This document shows positions 36,745 through 45,801 of a DNA stretch of 64,000 bases, in pieces. Each line of letters starts with the position of its first letter. Position 1 is the first letter of the stretch. Source of the stretch: Lewinellaceae bacterium (lineage in GTDB: Bacteria > Bacteroidota > Bacteroidia > Chitinophagales > Saprospiraceae); contig JACJYB010000005.1 in the NCBI GenBank assembly GCA_020636355.1, forward strand, positions 124,001 to 188,000. The letters are read 5' to 3'. The notes under the pieces are model-generated. The model was not told the origin of the DNA. It searched no databases and worked only from the letters and a program-made list of their open reading frames with translations. The translations under genes were made by a program, and so were the position numbers.

Positions 36745-37677
36745 ATGAAATATGGAATGATATTCGGTTCATGGGTTGCAGTAGGCATATTATTTGCTTC
36801 TTGCGCCGGTCCTCAGGGTGAGCAAACCAATCAGGTGGAGCAGGATGCAATCTACCAGGCTACCGATCTTACGGACAGTGTATTTACTTCAGGAATTGAA
36901 GGACCTGCTGTAGACCGGGAAGGTAACCTGTATGTGGTTAATTACCTCCGGCAGGGAACCATTGGCATCATACGCCCGGACGGCACCCAAGAACTCTTTG
37001 TCACGCTGCCGGATAGCAGCATTGGAAATGGAATACGGATCAACCGGGAAGGAAATCTGTTCATTGCAGATTATACCCGTCACAATGTCCTGGTGTGCGA
37101 CCCTATTTCTAAGACTGTTTCTGTGTTCGCACACAACAATAATATGAACCAACCAAATGACCTGGCTATCCGCACCAACGGAACCCTTTTTGCCAGTGAT
37201 CCCAAATGGTCAGCCGGCACGGGACAATTATGGCGCGTCGATACGGATGGGCATATGACCTTATTGGCTGACAGCCTAGGAACGACCAATGGGATTGAGG
37301 TGAGTCCGGACGAACATACCCTGTATGTTGCTGAAAGTGCCCAGCGCAAAATATGGGCATTCGACCTCAATGAAGCTGGGGATATCGCTAACCCACGCTT
37401 ATTCCACGAATACGAAGATTTTGGACTGGATGGTATGCGTTGTGATGTTCTGGGCAACCTGTATGTATGCCGTTACGGCAAAGGAGTTATCGATATCCTG
37501 GACCCATCCGGTGTATCACTGAAAGAAGTCCCGGTGAAAGGAAAAAAAACATCCAATATTGCATTTGGCGGTCCTGATGGAAAAACTTGTTACATAACCC
37601 TCCAGGACCGGGGTATCGTCGAAACGTTCCGGGCCGAACATCCCGGCCGCTCCTGGCAGATGTTGCATTCAAATTGA
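36745..37677 (+). CDS. SMP-30/gluconolactonase-like lipoprotein
   Basis: 310 residues. Lipoprotein signal MKYGMIFGSWVAVGILFASC, then a six-bladed propeller of the SMP-30/gluconolactonase type: SGIEGPAVDREGNLYVVNY, NGIRINREGNLFIADY, QPNDLAIRTNGTLFASDP, TTNGIEVSPDEHTLYVAES, DGMRCDVLGNLYV. The metal-site pattern (E-G-P, the Asn of PNDL, NGI, DGM) is kept, so lactone hydrolysis is possible. It opens a tight five-gene operon; the next start is 18 bases away. Confidence 0.88.
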   Translation: MKYGMIFGSWVAVGILFASCAGPQGEQTNQVEQDAIYQATDLTDSVFTSGIEGPAVDREGNLYVVNYLRQGTIGIIRPDGTQELFVTLPDSSIGNGIRINREGNLFIADYTRHNVLVCDPISKTVSVFAHNNNMNQPNDLAIRTNGTLFASDPKWSAGTGQLWRVDTDGHMTLLADSLGTTNGIEVSPDEHTLYVAESAQRKIWAFDLNEAGDIANPRLFHEYEDFGLDGMRCDVLGNLYVCRYGKGVIDILDPSGVSLKEVPVKGKKTSNIAFGGPDGKTCYITLQDRGIVETFRAEHPGRSWQMLHSN

Positions 37678-37695
37678 TTTAAAACAAACCTCGTA

Positions 37696-38934
37696 ATGAA
37701 TAAAAAACTGTTCGTACTGATATGCTCCTTGCTGTGGTGTGTCCTTGCAATGGCTCAACCGATAGATATTCTGATCAAAGGAGGCAGAGTAATCGACCCA
37801 AAAAATCACCTGGATGGAGTAATGGATATTGGCATTAAAGATGGAAAGATTAGCCGTGTTGCCGCAAATATCCCAGCCAGTGAGGCTTTTCGGGTGGTGG
37901 ACGCCACCGGCAAGCTGGTTGTTCCTGGCCTGATTGATATTCACGGCCACCATTTTTTCGGAACAGAAGAGAATCGCTATTTGCGAAACAGTTTCACGGC
38001 ATTACCTCCGGATGGCTTTACGTTTCGTGCCGGAGTGACCACCGTCGTTGACGCCGGATCCCCCGGTTGGAGAAATTTTGATACCTATAAAGCCCAGACC
38101 ATTGATCACTCACAGACCCGTGTACTTGCATTCCTCAACATAGTTGGCGCCGGGATGGCAGGTGGGCCGATCGAGCAGGATCTCCTGGATATGGACCCGA
38201 GGCTTACTGCGATGGAGGCAAAGGCCAATTCAAAATACATTGTAGGCATAAAACTGGCCCACTTTTCCGGACATAACTGGGAGCCAGCCATGAAGGCAGC
38301 CCAGGCTGGACGAGACGCCGGAATACCAGTAATGATAGATTTCGGTGGCGCAACCCCCACCCTCCCTTTAGATTCCTTGTTGCTGGATGTTCTACGGCCC
38401 GGCGATATCATGACGCATTGCTTTGCACATGTCTCAGGTCGTGATGCAATCGTGGATGATCAACGTAAGCTGCGGGATTGCGTATGGGAAGCCCAAAAGA
38501 AAGGGATCATTTTTGATGTCGGACATGGTGGAGGAAGTTTCCTGTGGGATCAGGCCGTTCCTGCCTTTGAGCAGGGTTTCCATCCAAATACGATCAGTAC
38601 GGACCTGCATACCGGGAGCATGAACGGAGGAATGAAAGACATGACTAACGTTATGTCAAAAATGCTTGTACTGGGTATGAGCCTGCCGGATGTCATCGAA
38701 GCAAGCACCTGGAAACCGGCGCAGGTAATCCAGAGGCCGGAACTGGGTAACCTGGATGTGGGTGCCGAAGCAGACATTGCCATACTATCGGTAGAAAAAG
38801 GCAACTTTGGTTATGTCGATACCAAAGGGTGGAAATACCCGGGTAAAGAAAAACTGGTTGCTGAGGTTACCTTCCGGGCAGGAAAGATTGTCTGGGACCT
38901 GAACGGCATGAGCAGCCCAACCTGGGAAAAATAA
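37696..38934 (+). CDS. exported amidohydrolase/deacetylase-family metallohydrolase
   Basis: 412 residues with a Sec signal (MNKKLFVLICSLLWCVLAMAQ). Amidohydrolase marks: GGRVIDPKNHLDG, VPGLIDIHGHHFF with the His-x-His metal pair, IVGIKLAHFSGH (Lys for carboxylation), ITHCFAHV-type His (MTHCFAHVSGR), DVGHGGGSF and the late STDLHTGSM Asp. This is the EF_0837/AHA_3915-type deacetylase group, which elsewhere is found beside SelA-like PLP enzymes, exactly as here. It would hydrolyse an N-acyl or cyclic amide bond in the periplasm. Substrate unknown. Confidence 0.88.
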   Translation: MNKKLFVLICSLLWCVLAMAQPIDILIKGGRVIDPKNHLDGVMDIGIKDGKISRVAANIPASEAFRVVDATGKLVVPGLIDIHGHHFFGTEENRYLRNSFTALPPDGFTFRAGVTTVVDAGSPGWRNFDTYKAQTIDHSQTRVLAFLNIVGAGMAGGPIEQDLLDMDPRLTAMEAKANSKYIVGIKLAHFSGHNWEPAMKAAQAGRDAGIPVMIDFGGATPTLPLDSLLLDVLRPGDIMTHCFAHVSGRDAIVDDQRKLRDCVWEAQKKGIIFDVGHGGGSFLWDQAVPAFEQGFHPNTISTDLHTGSMNGGMKDMTNVMSKMLVLGMSLPDVIEASTWKPAQVIQRPELGNLDVGAEADIAILSVEKGNFGYVDTKGWKYPGKEKLVAEVTFRAGKIVWDLNGMSSPTWEK

Positions 38935-38941
38935 TTTGGTC

Positions 38942-40027
38942 ATGTCCTTAAGTAAAACCTCATATCAATGGATAGCCCGGATCAGTATCGGCTTAATCGC
39001 TGTGGCTATCATCCTGCTGTTTATCGATGTTAAGATAGCAGGTCCATTTGCCATCACCGGACTGTTGGGCCTATCCATCGGAGTTCGCTCGCACCCATTT
39101 TTGAAGGGATTTGCCTTTACAATCCTCATCTTTGCCGCAGTGGTTGCATCCCTGTATTATCCGCATTATTTCCAGGAAATTGGTGGCTTCAAATTAAGTA
39201 AACTGATCGTCCCTCTGCTCCAGATCATCATGTTTGGCATGGGAACATCGATGAGCATCAAGGACTTTGCCGGTGTCATCAAGATGCCAAAAAGTGTCTT
39301 GATAGGCATCGTTTGTCAATTCACTATTATGCCCTTGGTCGGATTTGCCATAGCATACCTCTTTAAATTCCCACCGGAAATTGCAGCTGGCGTGATACTG
39401 ATCGGTTCTTCACCCAGTGGATTAGCTTCCAATGTGATGTCCTACCTGGCCAATGCCAACCTGGCGCTGTCGGTAACCCTTACGGCGGTAGCGACCCTGT
39501 TAGCGCCCATCATGACCCCATTTTTAATGAAAACCCTCGCCGGCCAATTGGTTCCTATCGAGTTTTGGGCCATGATGTGGAGCATCATCAAGATTGTCAT
39601 CATCCCCATCATTGCGGGCTTAGTGTTCAATTATTTCCTGCATGGCAAAGTCAAATGGCTGGACAAGGCCATGCCTTTGGTCTCCATGGGCGGTATCGCG
39701 ATTATCATAACCATCATTACGGCCGCCGGCAGGGATTCTTTATTGGAAATCGGTATTGCCTTATTTTTTGCAGCCATCCTTCATAACCTTGCCGGTTATG
39801 CCCTGGGGTATGCCGCTTGCAAAGCGCTGCGTATGAAAGAACGCGATTGCCGGACCATCGCTCTGGAAGTGGGCATGCAAAATGGCGGACTCGCATCCGG
39901 GATAGCCCTGGAAATGGGCAAAGTGGCTACCGTGGGATTGGCACCGGCGATTTTCGGTCCCTGGATGAACATTTCCGGCTCCTCCCTGGCCACCTGGTGG
40001 AGGGAGCGCCCACTTAAGGATGAATAA
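38942..40027 (+). CDS. bile acid:sodium symporter (BASS)-family transporter
   Basis: About 361 residues from ATG 38942, seven bases after the amidohydrolase stop. About nine to ten membrane helices: VAIILLFIDVKIAGPFAITGLLGL, LLQIIMFGMGTSMSIKDF, GIVCQFTIMPLVGFAIAYLF, GVILIGSSPSGLASNVMSYLANANLALS (the conserved crossing-helix motif), GGIAIIITIITAAG, ALEVGMQNGGLASGIA. Members import organic anions, including 2-oxo acids and pantoate, with sodium. In this operon it is the likely importer of the pathway product. Confidence 0.9.
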   Translation: MSLSKTSYQWIARISIGLIAVAIILLFIDVKIAGPFAITGLLGLSIGVRSHPFLKGFAFTILIFAAVVASLYYPHYFQEIGGFKLSKLIVPLLQIIMFGMGTSMSIKDFAGVIKMPKSVLIGIVCQFTIMPLVGFAIAYLFKFPPEIAAGVILIGSSPSGLASNVMSYLANANLALSVTLTAVATLLAPIMTPFLMKTLAGQLVPIEFWAMMWSIIKIVIIPIIAGLVFNYFLHGKVKWLDKAMPLVSMGGIAIIITIITAAGRDSLLEIGIALFFAAILHNLAGYALGYAACKALRMKERDCRTIALEVGMQNGGLASGIALEMGKVATVGLAPAIFGPWMNISGSSLATWWRERPLKDE

Positions 40028-40052
40028 TTATTCGAATTCAAAAATTAATATC

Positions 40053-40526
40053 ATGCAAGAAAACAGAAGATCCATATTTAAAAAGATAGCTGTGGGAGCT
40101 GCGGGAATCTTCGGGCTCTCTTCCGTATCACGCTTACAAGCAAACACACCTGCTGCAAAGCCGGCCAAAGAAATCGTCGGCGATGTGGTGTATGATCAGG
40201 ATGTGCCTTTATTTTCCGGTGCAGTCAAATACGGCAACCTTTTATTCATTGCCGGTAAAGGAGCCCATTTTGAAGGCGACATCACCGCACACACCAATCA
40301 TGTCCTGGACGAATTACAAAAAGAGCTGGAAAAGAATGGTTCTTCCATGAATAAAGTTTTGAAAGTTAATGTCTACCTGGCAGACCTCAACGATTACCAG
40401 GCAATGAATAATGCCTACCGGGGACGATTTGGCGATCATCCGCCGGTGAGAACGACCGTTGCAACCTACGGTGGAGTGCCGGGAAACTCATTGGTCGAAA
40501 TAGACTGTATAGCTGCCGTCGATTAA
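40053..40526 (+). CDS. RidA-family enamine/imine deaminase with apparent Tat signal
   Basis: About 157 residues from ATG 40053; an ATG at 40020 overlapping the transporter stop is also in frame. The leader ENRRSIFKKIAVGAAGIFGLSS has a twin arginine and a hydrophobic core, so Tat export is likely. The RidA domain follows: VKYGNLLFIAGKGAHFEGDI, HVLDELQKELEKNGSSMNKVLKVNVYLADL, HPPVRTTVATYG with the conserved Arg, and VEIDCIAA. RidA hydrolyses reactive enamines such as 2-aminoacrylate released by PLP lyases; it is normally cytosolic, so an exported form beside an exported PLP enzyme is notable. Confidence 0.88.
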   Translation: MQENRRSIFKKIAVGAAGIFGLSSVSRLQANTPAAKPAKEIVGDVVYDQDVPLFSGAVKYGNLLFIAGKGAHFEGDITAHTNHVLDELQKELEKNGSSMNKVLKVNVYLADLNDYQAMNNAYRGRFGDHPPVRTTVATYGGVPGNSLVEIDCIAAVD

Positions 40527-40554
40527 TATCCTTATCATCTTCAAATAAGAAATT

Positions 40555-41775
40555 ATGATCTCCAGAAGGAAACTATTACAACATATGGGTGCTGTGCCCG
40601 TGGCAGGATCCCTATTGGTTCTCCCAAAATCGCTGCAGCCCCACCTCCAGCCAGAAACCGGCACATCCCGTGATTTCTTTAAAGAGCTTGGTGTCAGGAC
40701 TTTTATCAATGCTGCTGGCACCTACACCGCGCTGACCGGATGCATGATGCACCCCAATGTCGTGGAAGCCATCGAATATGCTTCCAAGCAATACGTCACG
40801 CTGGATGAAATCCAGGATAAAGTGGGCGAACGCATTGCTGAATTGCTCCACTGCGAATATGCCACGGTGACAGCTGGCTGCTTCAGCGCTATCACGCTGG
40901 GTACAGCGGGAGTGATCACTGGCCTGGATCCGAAAAAAGCAGACCAGCTCCCGAATGACTTTACCGGCCTGAAGTCGGAAGTTATCTTGCAAAAGTCACA
41001 TCGCGTAGGCTATGACCACGCCATAAAAAATACCGGGGCAAAAATCGTGGAAGTGGAAACCCGGGAAGACCTTGAAAAGGCGATTAATGAGAATACGGCC
41101 ATGATGTGGTTCTTGAACTACCATTCCAACGATGGACAGATCGGTCCGGAGGAATGGGTAGCGATTGGAAAAAAACACGGCATCCCGACCATGAACGATT
41201 GTGCCGCCGATGTCCCCCCGGTAGAAAATTTATGGAAGTATACCAAAATGGGGTTTGACCTGGTCTGTTTTTCCGGTGGTAAAGGCATCCGCGGACCCCA
41301 ATCGGCCGGCTTGTTGCTTGGTCGAAAAGACCTGGTCAAAGCTGCCCGTCTGAGTGCGCCTCCCCGCGGATCGACGATCGGCCGTGGTATGAAGGTCAAT
41401 AAAGAGGAAGTACTAGGCATGCTGGTTGCATTGGAGACATATCTATCCCGAGATCACGAAGCAGACTGGAAACTGTGGGAAGGCCAAATCAAACAAATCA
41501 ATGACTCGGTGGCAGACATTCCTGGTGTTGAAACCGAGATACATGTTCCTGAAATTGCCAACCATGTTCCTTCCATCCGGGTTCGCTGGGATCAGGAGAA
41601 AATTGCCATGACGCCCAATGAAGTCCGCGACGCCTTGCGTAAAGGCCATCCATCCATCGAGACGGTAGGCGGAGGCGAATCGGTAGATATGACGACCTGG
41701 ATGTTACAGGCTGGAGAAGAACGGATCGTAGGCAAGCGCTTGGCAGAAATCCTGACCGGAGCAGCGAAAACCTAA
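40555..41775 (+). CDS. SelA-like PLP-dependent lyase/aminotransferase with apparent Tat signal
   Basis: 406 residues. The leader SRRKLLQHMGAVPVAGSLLVLP has a twin arginine and suggests Tat export of a folded, cofactor-loaded enzyme. The body is fold-type I of the SelA/D-glucosaminate-6-phosphate ammonia-lyase group: RTFINAAGTYTALTG, YATVTAGCFSAITLGTAGVI, MNDCAADVPP, and LVCFSGGKGIRGPQSAGLLLG with the PLP Lys near residue 243. It is not a selenocysteine synthase, as no SelB or tRNA-Sec is seen. Expected chemistry is ammonia elimination from an amino acid or amino sugar acid, giving the enamine handled by the RidA gene before it. Last gene of the operon; a terminator follows. Confidence 0.87.
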   Translation: MISRRKLLQHMGAVPVAGSLLVLPKSLQPHLQPETGTSRDFFKELGVRTFINAAGTYTALTGCMMHPNVVEAIEYASKQYVTLDEIQDKVGERIAELLHCEYATVTAGCFSAITLGTAGVITGLDPKKADQLPNDFTGLKSEVILQKSHRVGYDHAIKNTGAKIVEVETREDLEKAINENTAMMWFLNYHSNDGQIGPEEWVAIGKKHGIPTMNDCAADVPPVENLWKYTKMGFDLVCFSGGKGIRGPQSAGLLLGRKDLVKAARLSAPPRGSTIGRGMKVNKEEVLGMLVALETYLSRDHEADWKLWEGQIKQINDSVADIPGVETEIHVPEIANHVPSIRVRWDQEKIAMTPNEVRDALRKGHPSIETVGGGESVDMTTWMLQAGEERIVGKRLAEILTGAAKT

Positions 41776-41836
41776 ACTTCCTGAGCGTTTAAGGTGCTGG
41801 GATCGAATATTAGTTACCAGCTGACAGAATAAACTT

Positions 41837-41868
41837 AGCCAGGCCAGCAGGTCTGGCTTTTTATTTTT
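41837..41868 (+). terminator. rho-independent terminator of the 36745-41775 operon
   Basis: Stem AGCCAGGCC/GGTCTGGCT (41837-41845 with 41850-41858, one G-T pair), loop AGCA, then TTTATTTTT. It lies 62 bases after the PLP-enzyme stop. Confidence 0.85.
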
Positions 41869-41932
41869 GTGAATGATTGTCGTTATCTTCAGGCGATCGC
41901 GTTTTGACTGGAATTAACTGGAAATCGATTTA

Positions 41933-43198
41933 ATGCAAATTGCGGAAAATAAAAAATCACGCACCCTTCTTCCTCTGCTGGTAAGCATGATGCTGGCGTA
42001 CCTGGCCCTCCCCTTTTTTTGTACGTCGACCTTATTGATCTTATTGATTTATGCTTTAATGGCGATTTTGGCATTTGTCATGTACCAGCGCCATAACCGG
42101 CTGCATCTCCTCCGGGAAGGTGAAAAGATCTCAGGACCGCGAACTGAACGACTGTTGCCCACTTTCCGGACCTATGCATTTATTATTTTTATTTTTTGGT
42201 CTACCCTTGGCAGCCTGATCCTATATCAGCAGTTGAAAATCCAAAAAGAACAAGGCAGCCTTCGCGCAATGGAATCTGACTTCCAAAAACGAACTTCCGA
42301 GTCAATTCGCAAAAATGGATTAATGACCCAGATGGCCCAGTTAATGGATCAGGTAGATGAAGAAATTCGTGCCAATCCCGGCCAGGAAATCAGCGATGAA
42401 TTAATACAAAGGATATCCCGGTTGAGTTATGCATTTCATCCGGAAGGATACCAATACCTGGATCCTGACCCGGAGGATTCCTCGCGCGAACGTGGATTAT
42501 TATTGATCGCTTTAGCAAAAATGCCCCTGAATGACCAGTCTTTTGCGAAAATCAAAGCGACAACCGACTTCTCCGGAGCAAACCTCCACAGGGCTGACTT
42601 GCATGGCTTGAATCTCAGTGGCGTAAAACTGATTTGTGCCAATCTTCGTGATGCCAATTTAGCAGGTACAAACTTTTCTTACGCCGACCTCAAAGGTGCT
42701 GATTTGTGGGGTGCTAAAATGGACAGTACAGATCTTTCCTTTGCTTTCTTAAACCGGTCTGATATGCAATGGGCGGAACTGAATAACGCTCAATTAACCT
42801 GGACCACCCTGAAACAGTGTGATCTGAGAAGTGCAAAGCTGAGAAAATCCGATTTGACCAATGCCATTTTAGACATTGCTGATCTTCGAGGAGCAACCCT
42901 GAAGAGCGCGACCATGAAATGCACCTCCCTGGTCGGTGCAAATTTGGACGAGACGATTTTGGACAGCGTTAATTTAGAACAGGCAGATCTCAGGTTGGCC
43001 AGTCTGGGTGACGTCAGCTTAAAGGAAGCAAACCTCGATGAAGTCATCCTGGGCAAAACCAAAGTCCGGGAATCCGACTGGCTCCAACAGCTTCAAGTCT
43101 GGAACATTCGAGGTCGACCGGCACTTTTCAAAGAGCTTGAATTGACTGCTGATAAATCCGATAAAAATCACTACTTGATCAGCGTCAAAAGGCGATAG
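41933..43198 (+). CDS. pentapeptide-repeat membrane protein
   Basis: 421 residues. Two or three N-terminal membrane helices (LLPLLVSMMLAYLALPFF, LLILLIYALMAILAFVMY, and TYAFIIFIFWSTLGSLIL near residue 85), an acidic helical linker (about 105-200) and then a pentapeptide-repeat helix (about 205-385) with units such as FSGANLHRADL, LRDANLAGTNFSYADL, LDETILDSVNLEQADL. The repeats form a right-handed quadrilateral beta-helix. Function is unknown; the topology puts the repeat domain on one side of the inner membrane. It is a single gene between two unrelated units. Confidence 0.88.
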   Translation: MQIAENKKSRTLLPLLVSMMLAYLALPFFCTSTLLILLIYALMAILAFVMYQRHNRLHLLREGEKISGPRTERLLPTFRTYAFIIFIFWSTLGSLILYQQLKIQKEQGSLRAMESDFQKRTSESIRKNGLMTQMAQLMDQVDEEIRANPGQEISDELIQRISRLSYAFHPEGYQYLDPDPEDSSRERGLLLIALAKMPLNDQSFAKIKATTDFSGANLHRADLHGLNLSGVKLICANLRDANLAGTNFSYADLKGADLWGAKMDSTDLSFAFLNRSDMQWAELNNAQLTWTTLKQCDLRSAKLRKSDLTNAILDIADLRGATLKSATMKCTSLVGANLDETILDSVNLEQADLRLASLGDVSLKEANLDEVILGKTKVRESDWLQQLQVWNIRGRPALFKELELTADKSDKNHYLISVKRR

Positions 43199-43246
43199 GA
43201 TTTGAGCTAATCACTGGCAAAATAACATTATGTTACAGGGATTACA

Positions 43247-44239
43247 TCACCTGACCAGGGGAGCTTTATTCATAACGGAATTCAATTTAAGCGTAAATCG
43301 AACCACTAGTTCATCATCGGGCCGGAATGGTCTGATGCCAATTTGGAAAGCCCAGCTGAAATACCGTTCTACATCATTCAGATAGGCTGATAATAACTGG
43401 GGCGTCCATAAGGTTCTGCGGGTGATACCATATTTTTCACGCAGTCTCTTTCCCAATTCTTGTCCCCACTCATTATTGATCACATCCAGATAATTATCGG
43501 TGGCTCCATTTGCAATGTCGTTAATTTGCTTTTGTGAAAACTTCCCATTCACCAATTCAGGAATGTACCTGCGTTCGTGAGAATCGGCGATAAAATCGGC
43601 TAATTTTTCAGAAAAAATGGAGGTAATAAATGCCTGGGTAGTCACATGGAGAAATGTATTTAAATAGCCCTGTTCGGTAAGATCTTCCGGCGGCATTTGT
43701 CGTTTATCCTCCGGATCAATTCCATACATCATGCGCGCTGCCAAATCATAAAATGCAATATCGCCTTCCCCAAAGGTCACATCCCTTCTGCGTGATAGCG
43801 CAAAGGCGCGGCGCAAATCTTTTCTGGCCCAGATCGCATAGGGTGCAATGAGGATTAACCACAATCGCTCGTAATAGCCTCCGTCCTGTGCATTTAAAAA
43901 ATCAAGTTCATTAACGCCACTATTCAGTTCGCCAACCACCACCTTCCCTGCACTATGGTGTGTTAATCGAACTTTAGACCGGTTAAAATAATAACCATTG
44001 CCATCTGGATTAAAATATTCAATTTTTACATGCTTTTTAAAAACATCAAAAGAATGAAAACGCGTCAGCAACAATGCACCCTGCCCTGCAAAGGTATCCC
44101 TGTCAATGGAAGTAGTCGACGTCTCTCCTACCGCGGTTGTCCTTAGTTCAATACCGCTTCCATCTGCCGCCGGCTGCCGGCATCCGATGAGAATAACTGC
44201 AGTAAACAGCATAATATGACGGGAAAATTTAAAAACCAT
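43247..44239 (-). CDS. lipoprotein of unknown function coupled to the GH28 gene
   Basis: 330 residues. Lipoprotein signal (HIMLFTAVILIGC). The body is soluble, with RFHSFDVFKKHVKIEYFNPDGNGYYF, GGYYERLWLILIAPYAIWARKDLRRAF, DLAARMMYGIDPEDK and a helical C-terminus (NNEWGQELGKRLREKYGI). No known family. Its ATG overlaps the GH28 stop (TAATG), so the two are translationally coupled, and a role in handling or binding the same polymer is a reasonable guess. Confidence 0.75.
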   Translation of the reverse strand: MVFKFSRHIMLFTAVILIGCRQPAADGSGIELRTTAVGETSTTSIDRDTFAGQGALLLTRFHSFDVFKKHVKIEYFNPDGNGYYFNRSKVRLTHHSAGKVVVGELNSGVNELDFLNAQDGGYYERLWLILIAPYAIWARKDLRRAFALSRRRDVTFGEGDIAFYDLAARMMYGIDPEDKRQMPPEDLTEQGYLNTFLHVTTQAFITSIFSEKLADFIADSHERRYIPELVNGKFSQKQINDIANGATDNYLDVINNEWGQELGKRLREKYGITRRTLWTPQLLSAYLNDVERYFSWAFQIGIRPFRPDDELVVRFTLKLNSVMNKAPLVR

Positions 44240-45783
44240 TATAATTTTAATACACCCGAGTAATCTTCAATGGAAACTCTGTCCGTCCGATGTAAAATAA
44301 TCTTATTGACTTTCCGATCACCTGCTATTTTTAAGCCCTGAATTTTCAGATCCCGGACATCATCAAAAATCAGCGCAGGGCGATAATCCGGCTCTGCGAT
44401 GGATAGATTAATGTTTTTTAATTCAAGGCCTTCAACGTGCCGCACATAGAGCCCCCAGGCCGGCAATTCACCAAACATGGAAAATTCCGGATAGTCGCTG
44501 ATTTTTTCCGGTATGGCGTCCAGGCGGGAAAGCGGTCGGTTGGCAAGGCCATTATTGCCTCTTCCCGGATATTCAATGGTGATGTTTTCGAGCACCACAT
44601 TTTCGACCTTATACCCGGGGATACCGGTAATGGAGCTGGGAAAGGTATTGTGAAAAAATGGGAGCTCCGGGCCACGAACCTGGTAGGCATAATCGGGACG
44701 CTCAAAAGCAACCTGAACATTAATGTTTCTGATGGCAACGTTTTTCAGATATCCTACCGGCCTGTTTTGGTAACGCCATCCCAGCCGGATAAAAATGGCA
44801 TTACCGGTATTGGTCGCATCGATATTTTCAAAGGTCACATTTTCCAAAAATCCGCCATCTACACTTTCTATAGCAATAGCCGATCGAAAAGTATCAAAGA
44901 CCTTTATATTCTTGATCAGCACGTTCTTAAAACCACCGCTTGACCGGGTGCCGAGTTTAAGCGCGCTCGCACTGGAGCGAACCGTGCAGTCAGCAATATA
45001 GATGCTGTCGCAATAGGCACCATTGAGATGAGACTTCAGGCAAATGCCGTCATCGGCAGAATTAATCCAACAATTTGTAATGCGCACATTTTTTGTATCC
45101 GAAATATCAATACCATCGTTATTCCAATAGGCATCGCTTTCCACCCGTACACTATCCAGAATCAGGTGGTTGCATTCACTGTAATTCTGCACCCAGCATG
45201 CTGCATTTTTAAGCGTAACCCCTTTTACCACAATAGATGTACAACGAACAAATTCGATCAGTTGCGGGCGTAAATAATACATCGGCCTCATCTCGACAAA
45301 ATTATAATCGGAGCTGTCGATCTGACCGGCATAAAATAAACTGTCAATATGCAGCGCTAAATCCCGGCCCTGGCCATCAATTTTCCCCTGGCCCGTTATC
45401 GAAATATTTTTCTGATTGTCTGCTAAAATCAAAGCCTTCCATCGGCTCAATTTCTGATAGTGGTCCGGGTTTGTGCTTCCCAATAGTACAGCGCCTTGCT
45501 GTAGAAACAGCTCTACGCCGGATTTAAGCAAAATGGTCCCCGACAGAAATTTTCCTGGCGGGACGAAAACCCTGCCACCTCCATGGGCAAAAGCCTGATC
45601 AATGGTCTCCTGGATGTGTTTCGTATTTAAAGTATTGCCGTCGCCTACTGCGCCATAATCCAGGATATTATAAACCTGTCCGGACATCATTCCCGGATAA
45701 ATGAGATGAAGCCAGATTACTCCAAGAATTTTCCAACCTAAATGGCTTTTCTGTTTAATGTCTGGTATGGATTTAATTCTCAA
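44239..45783 (-). CDS. GH28 polygalacturonase-family pectinase
   Basis: 514 residues with an N-terminal hydrophobic leader (LGVIWLHLIYPGMMSG). GH28 right-handed beta-helix: YNILDYGAVGDGNTLNT, GGGRVFVPPGKFLSGTI, NNDGIDISDTKN and SADDGICLKS holding the catalytic Asp residues, then SALKLGTRSSGGFKNV in the place of the usual GHG-x-S loop. It cleaves galacturonan or rhamnogalacturonan backbones, or trims galacturonate from chain ends. It lies in an operon with the GH106-like gene upstream and the unknown lipoprotein downstream. Confidence 0.92.
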   Translation of the reverse strand: MRIKSIPDIKQKSHLGWKILGVIWLHLIYPGMMSGQVYNILDYGAVGDGNTLNTKHIQETIDQAFAHGGGRVFVPPGKFLSGTILLKSGVELFLQQGAVLLGSTNPDHYQKLSRWKALILADNQKNISITGQGKIDGQGRDLALHIDSLFYAGQIDSSDYNFVEMRPMYYLRPQLIEFVRCTSIVVKGVTLKNAACWVQNYSECNHLILDSVRVESDAYWNNDGIDISDTKNVRITNCWINSADDGICLKSHLNGAYCDSIYIADCTVRSSASALKLGTRSSGGFKNVLIKNIKVFDTFRSAIAIESVDGGFLENVTFENIDATNTGNAIFIRLGWRYQNRPVGYLKNVAIRNINVQVAFERPDYAYQVRGPELPFFHNTFPSSITGIPGYKVENVVLENITIEYPGRGNNGLANRPLSRLDAIPEKISDYPEFSMFGELPAWGLYVRHVEGLELKNINLSIAEPDYRPALIFDDVRDLKIQGLKIAGDRKVNKIILHRTDRVSIEDYSGVLKL

Positions 45784-45801
45784 TTGCTTTTATTTCTGAT
45801 C

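Noticed and set aside
40555..41775. Selenocysteine synthase (selA)
   Set aside because: The protein is only SelA-like: it has an export leader, lacks a tRNA-binding N-terminal domain, and no SelB or tRNA-Sec gene is nearby.
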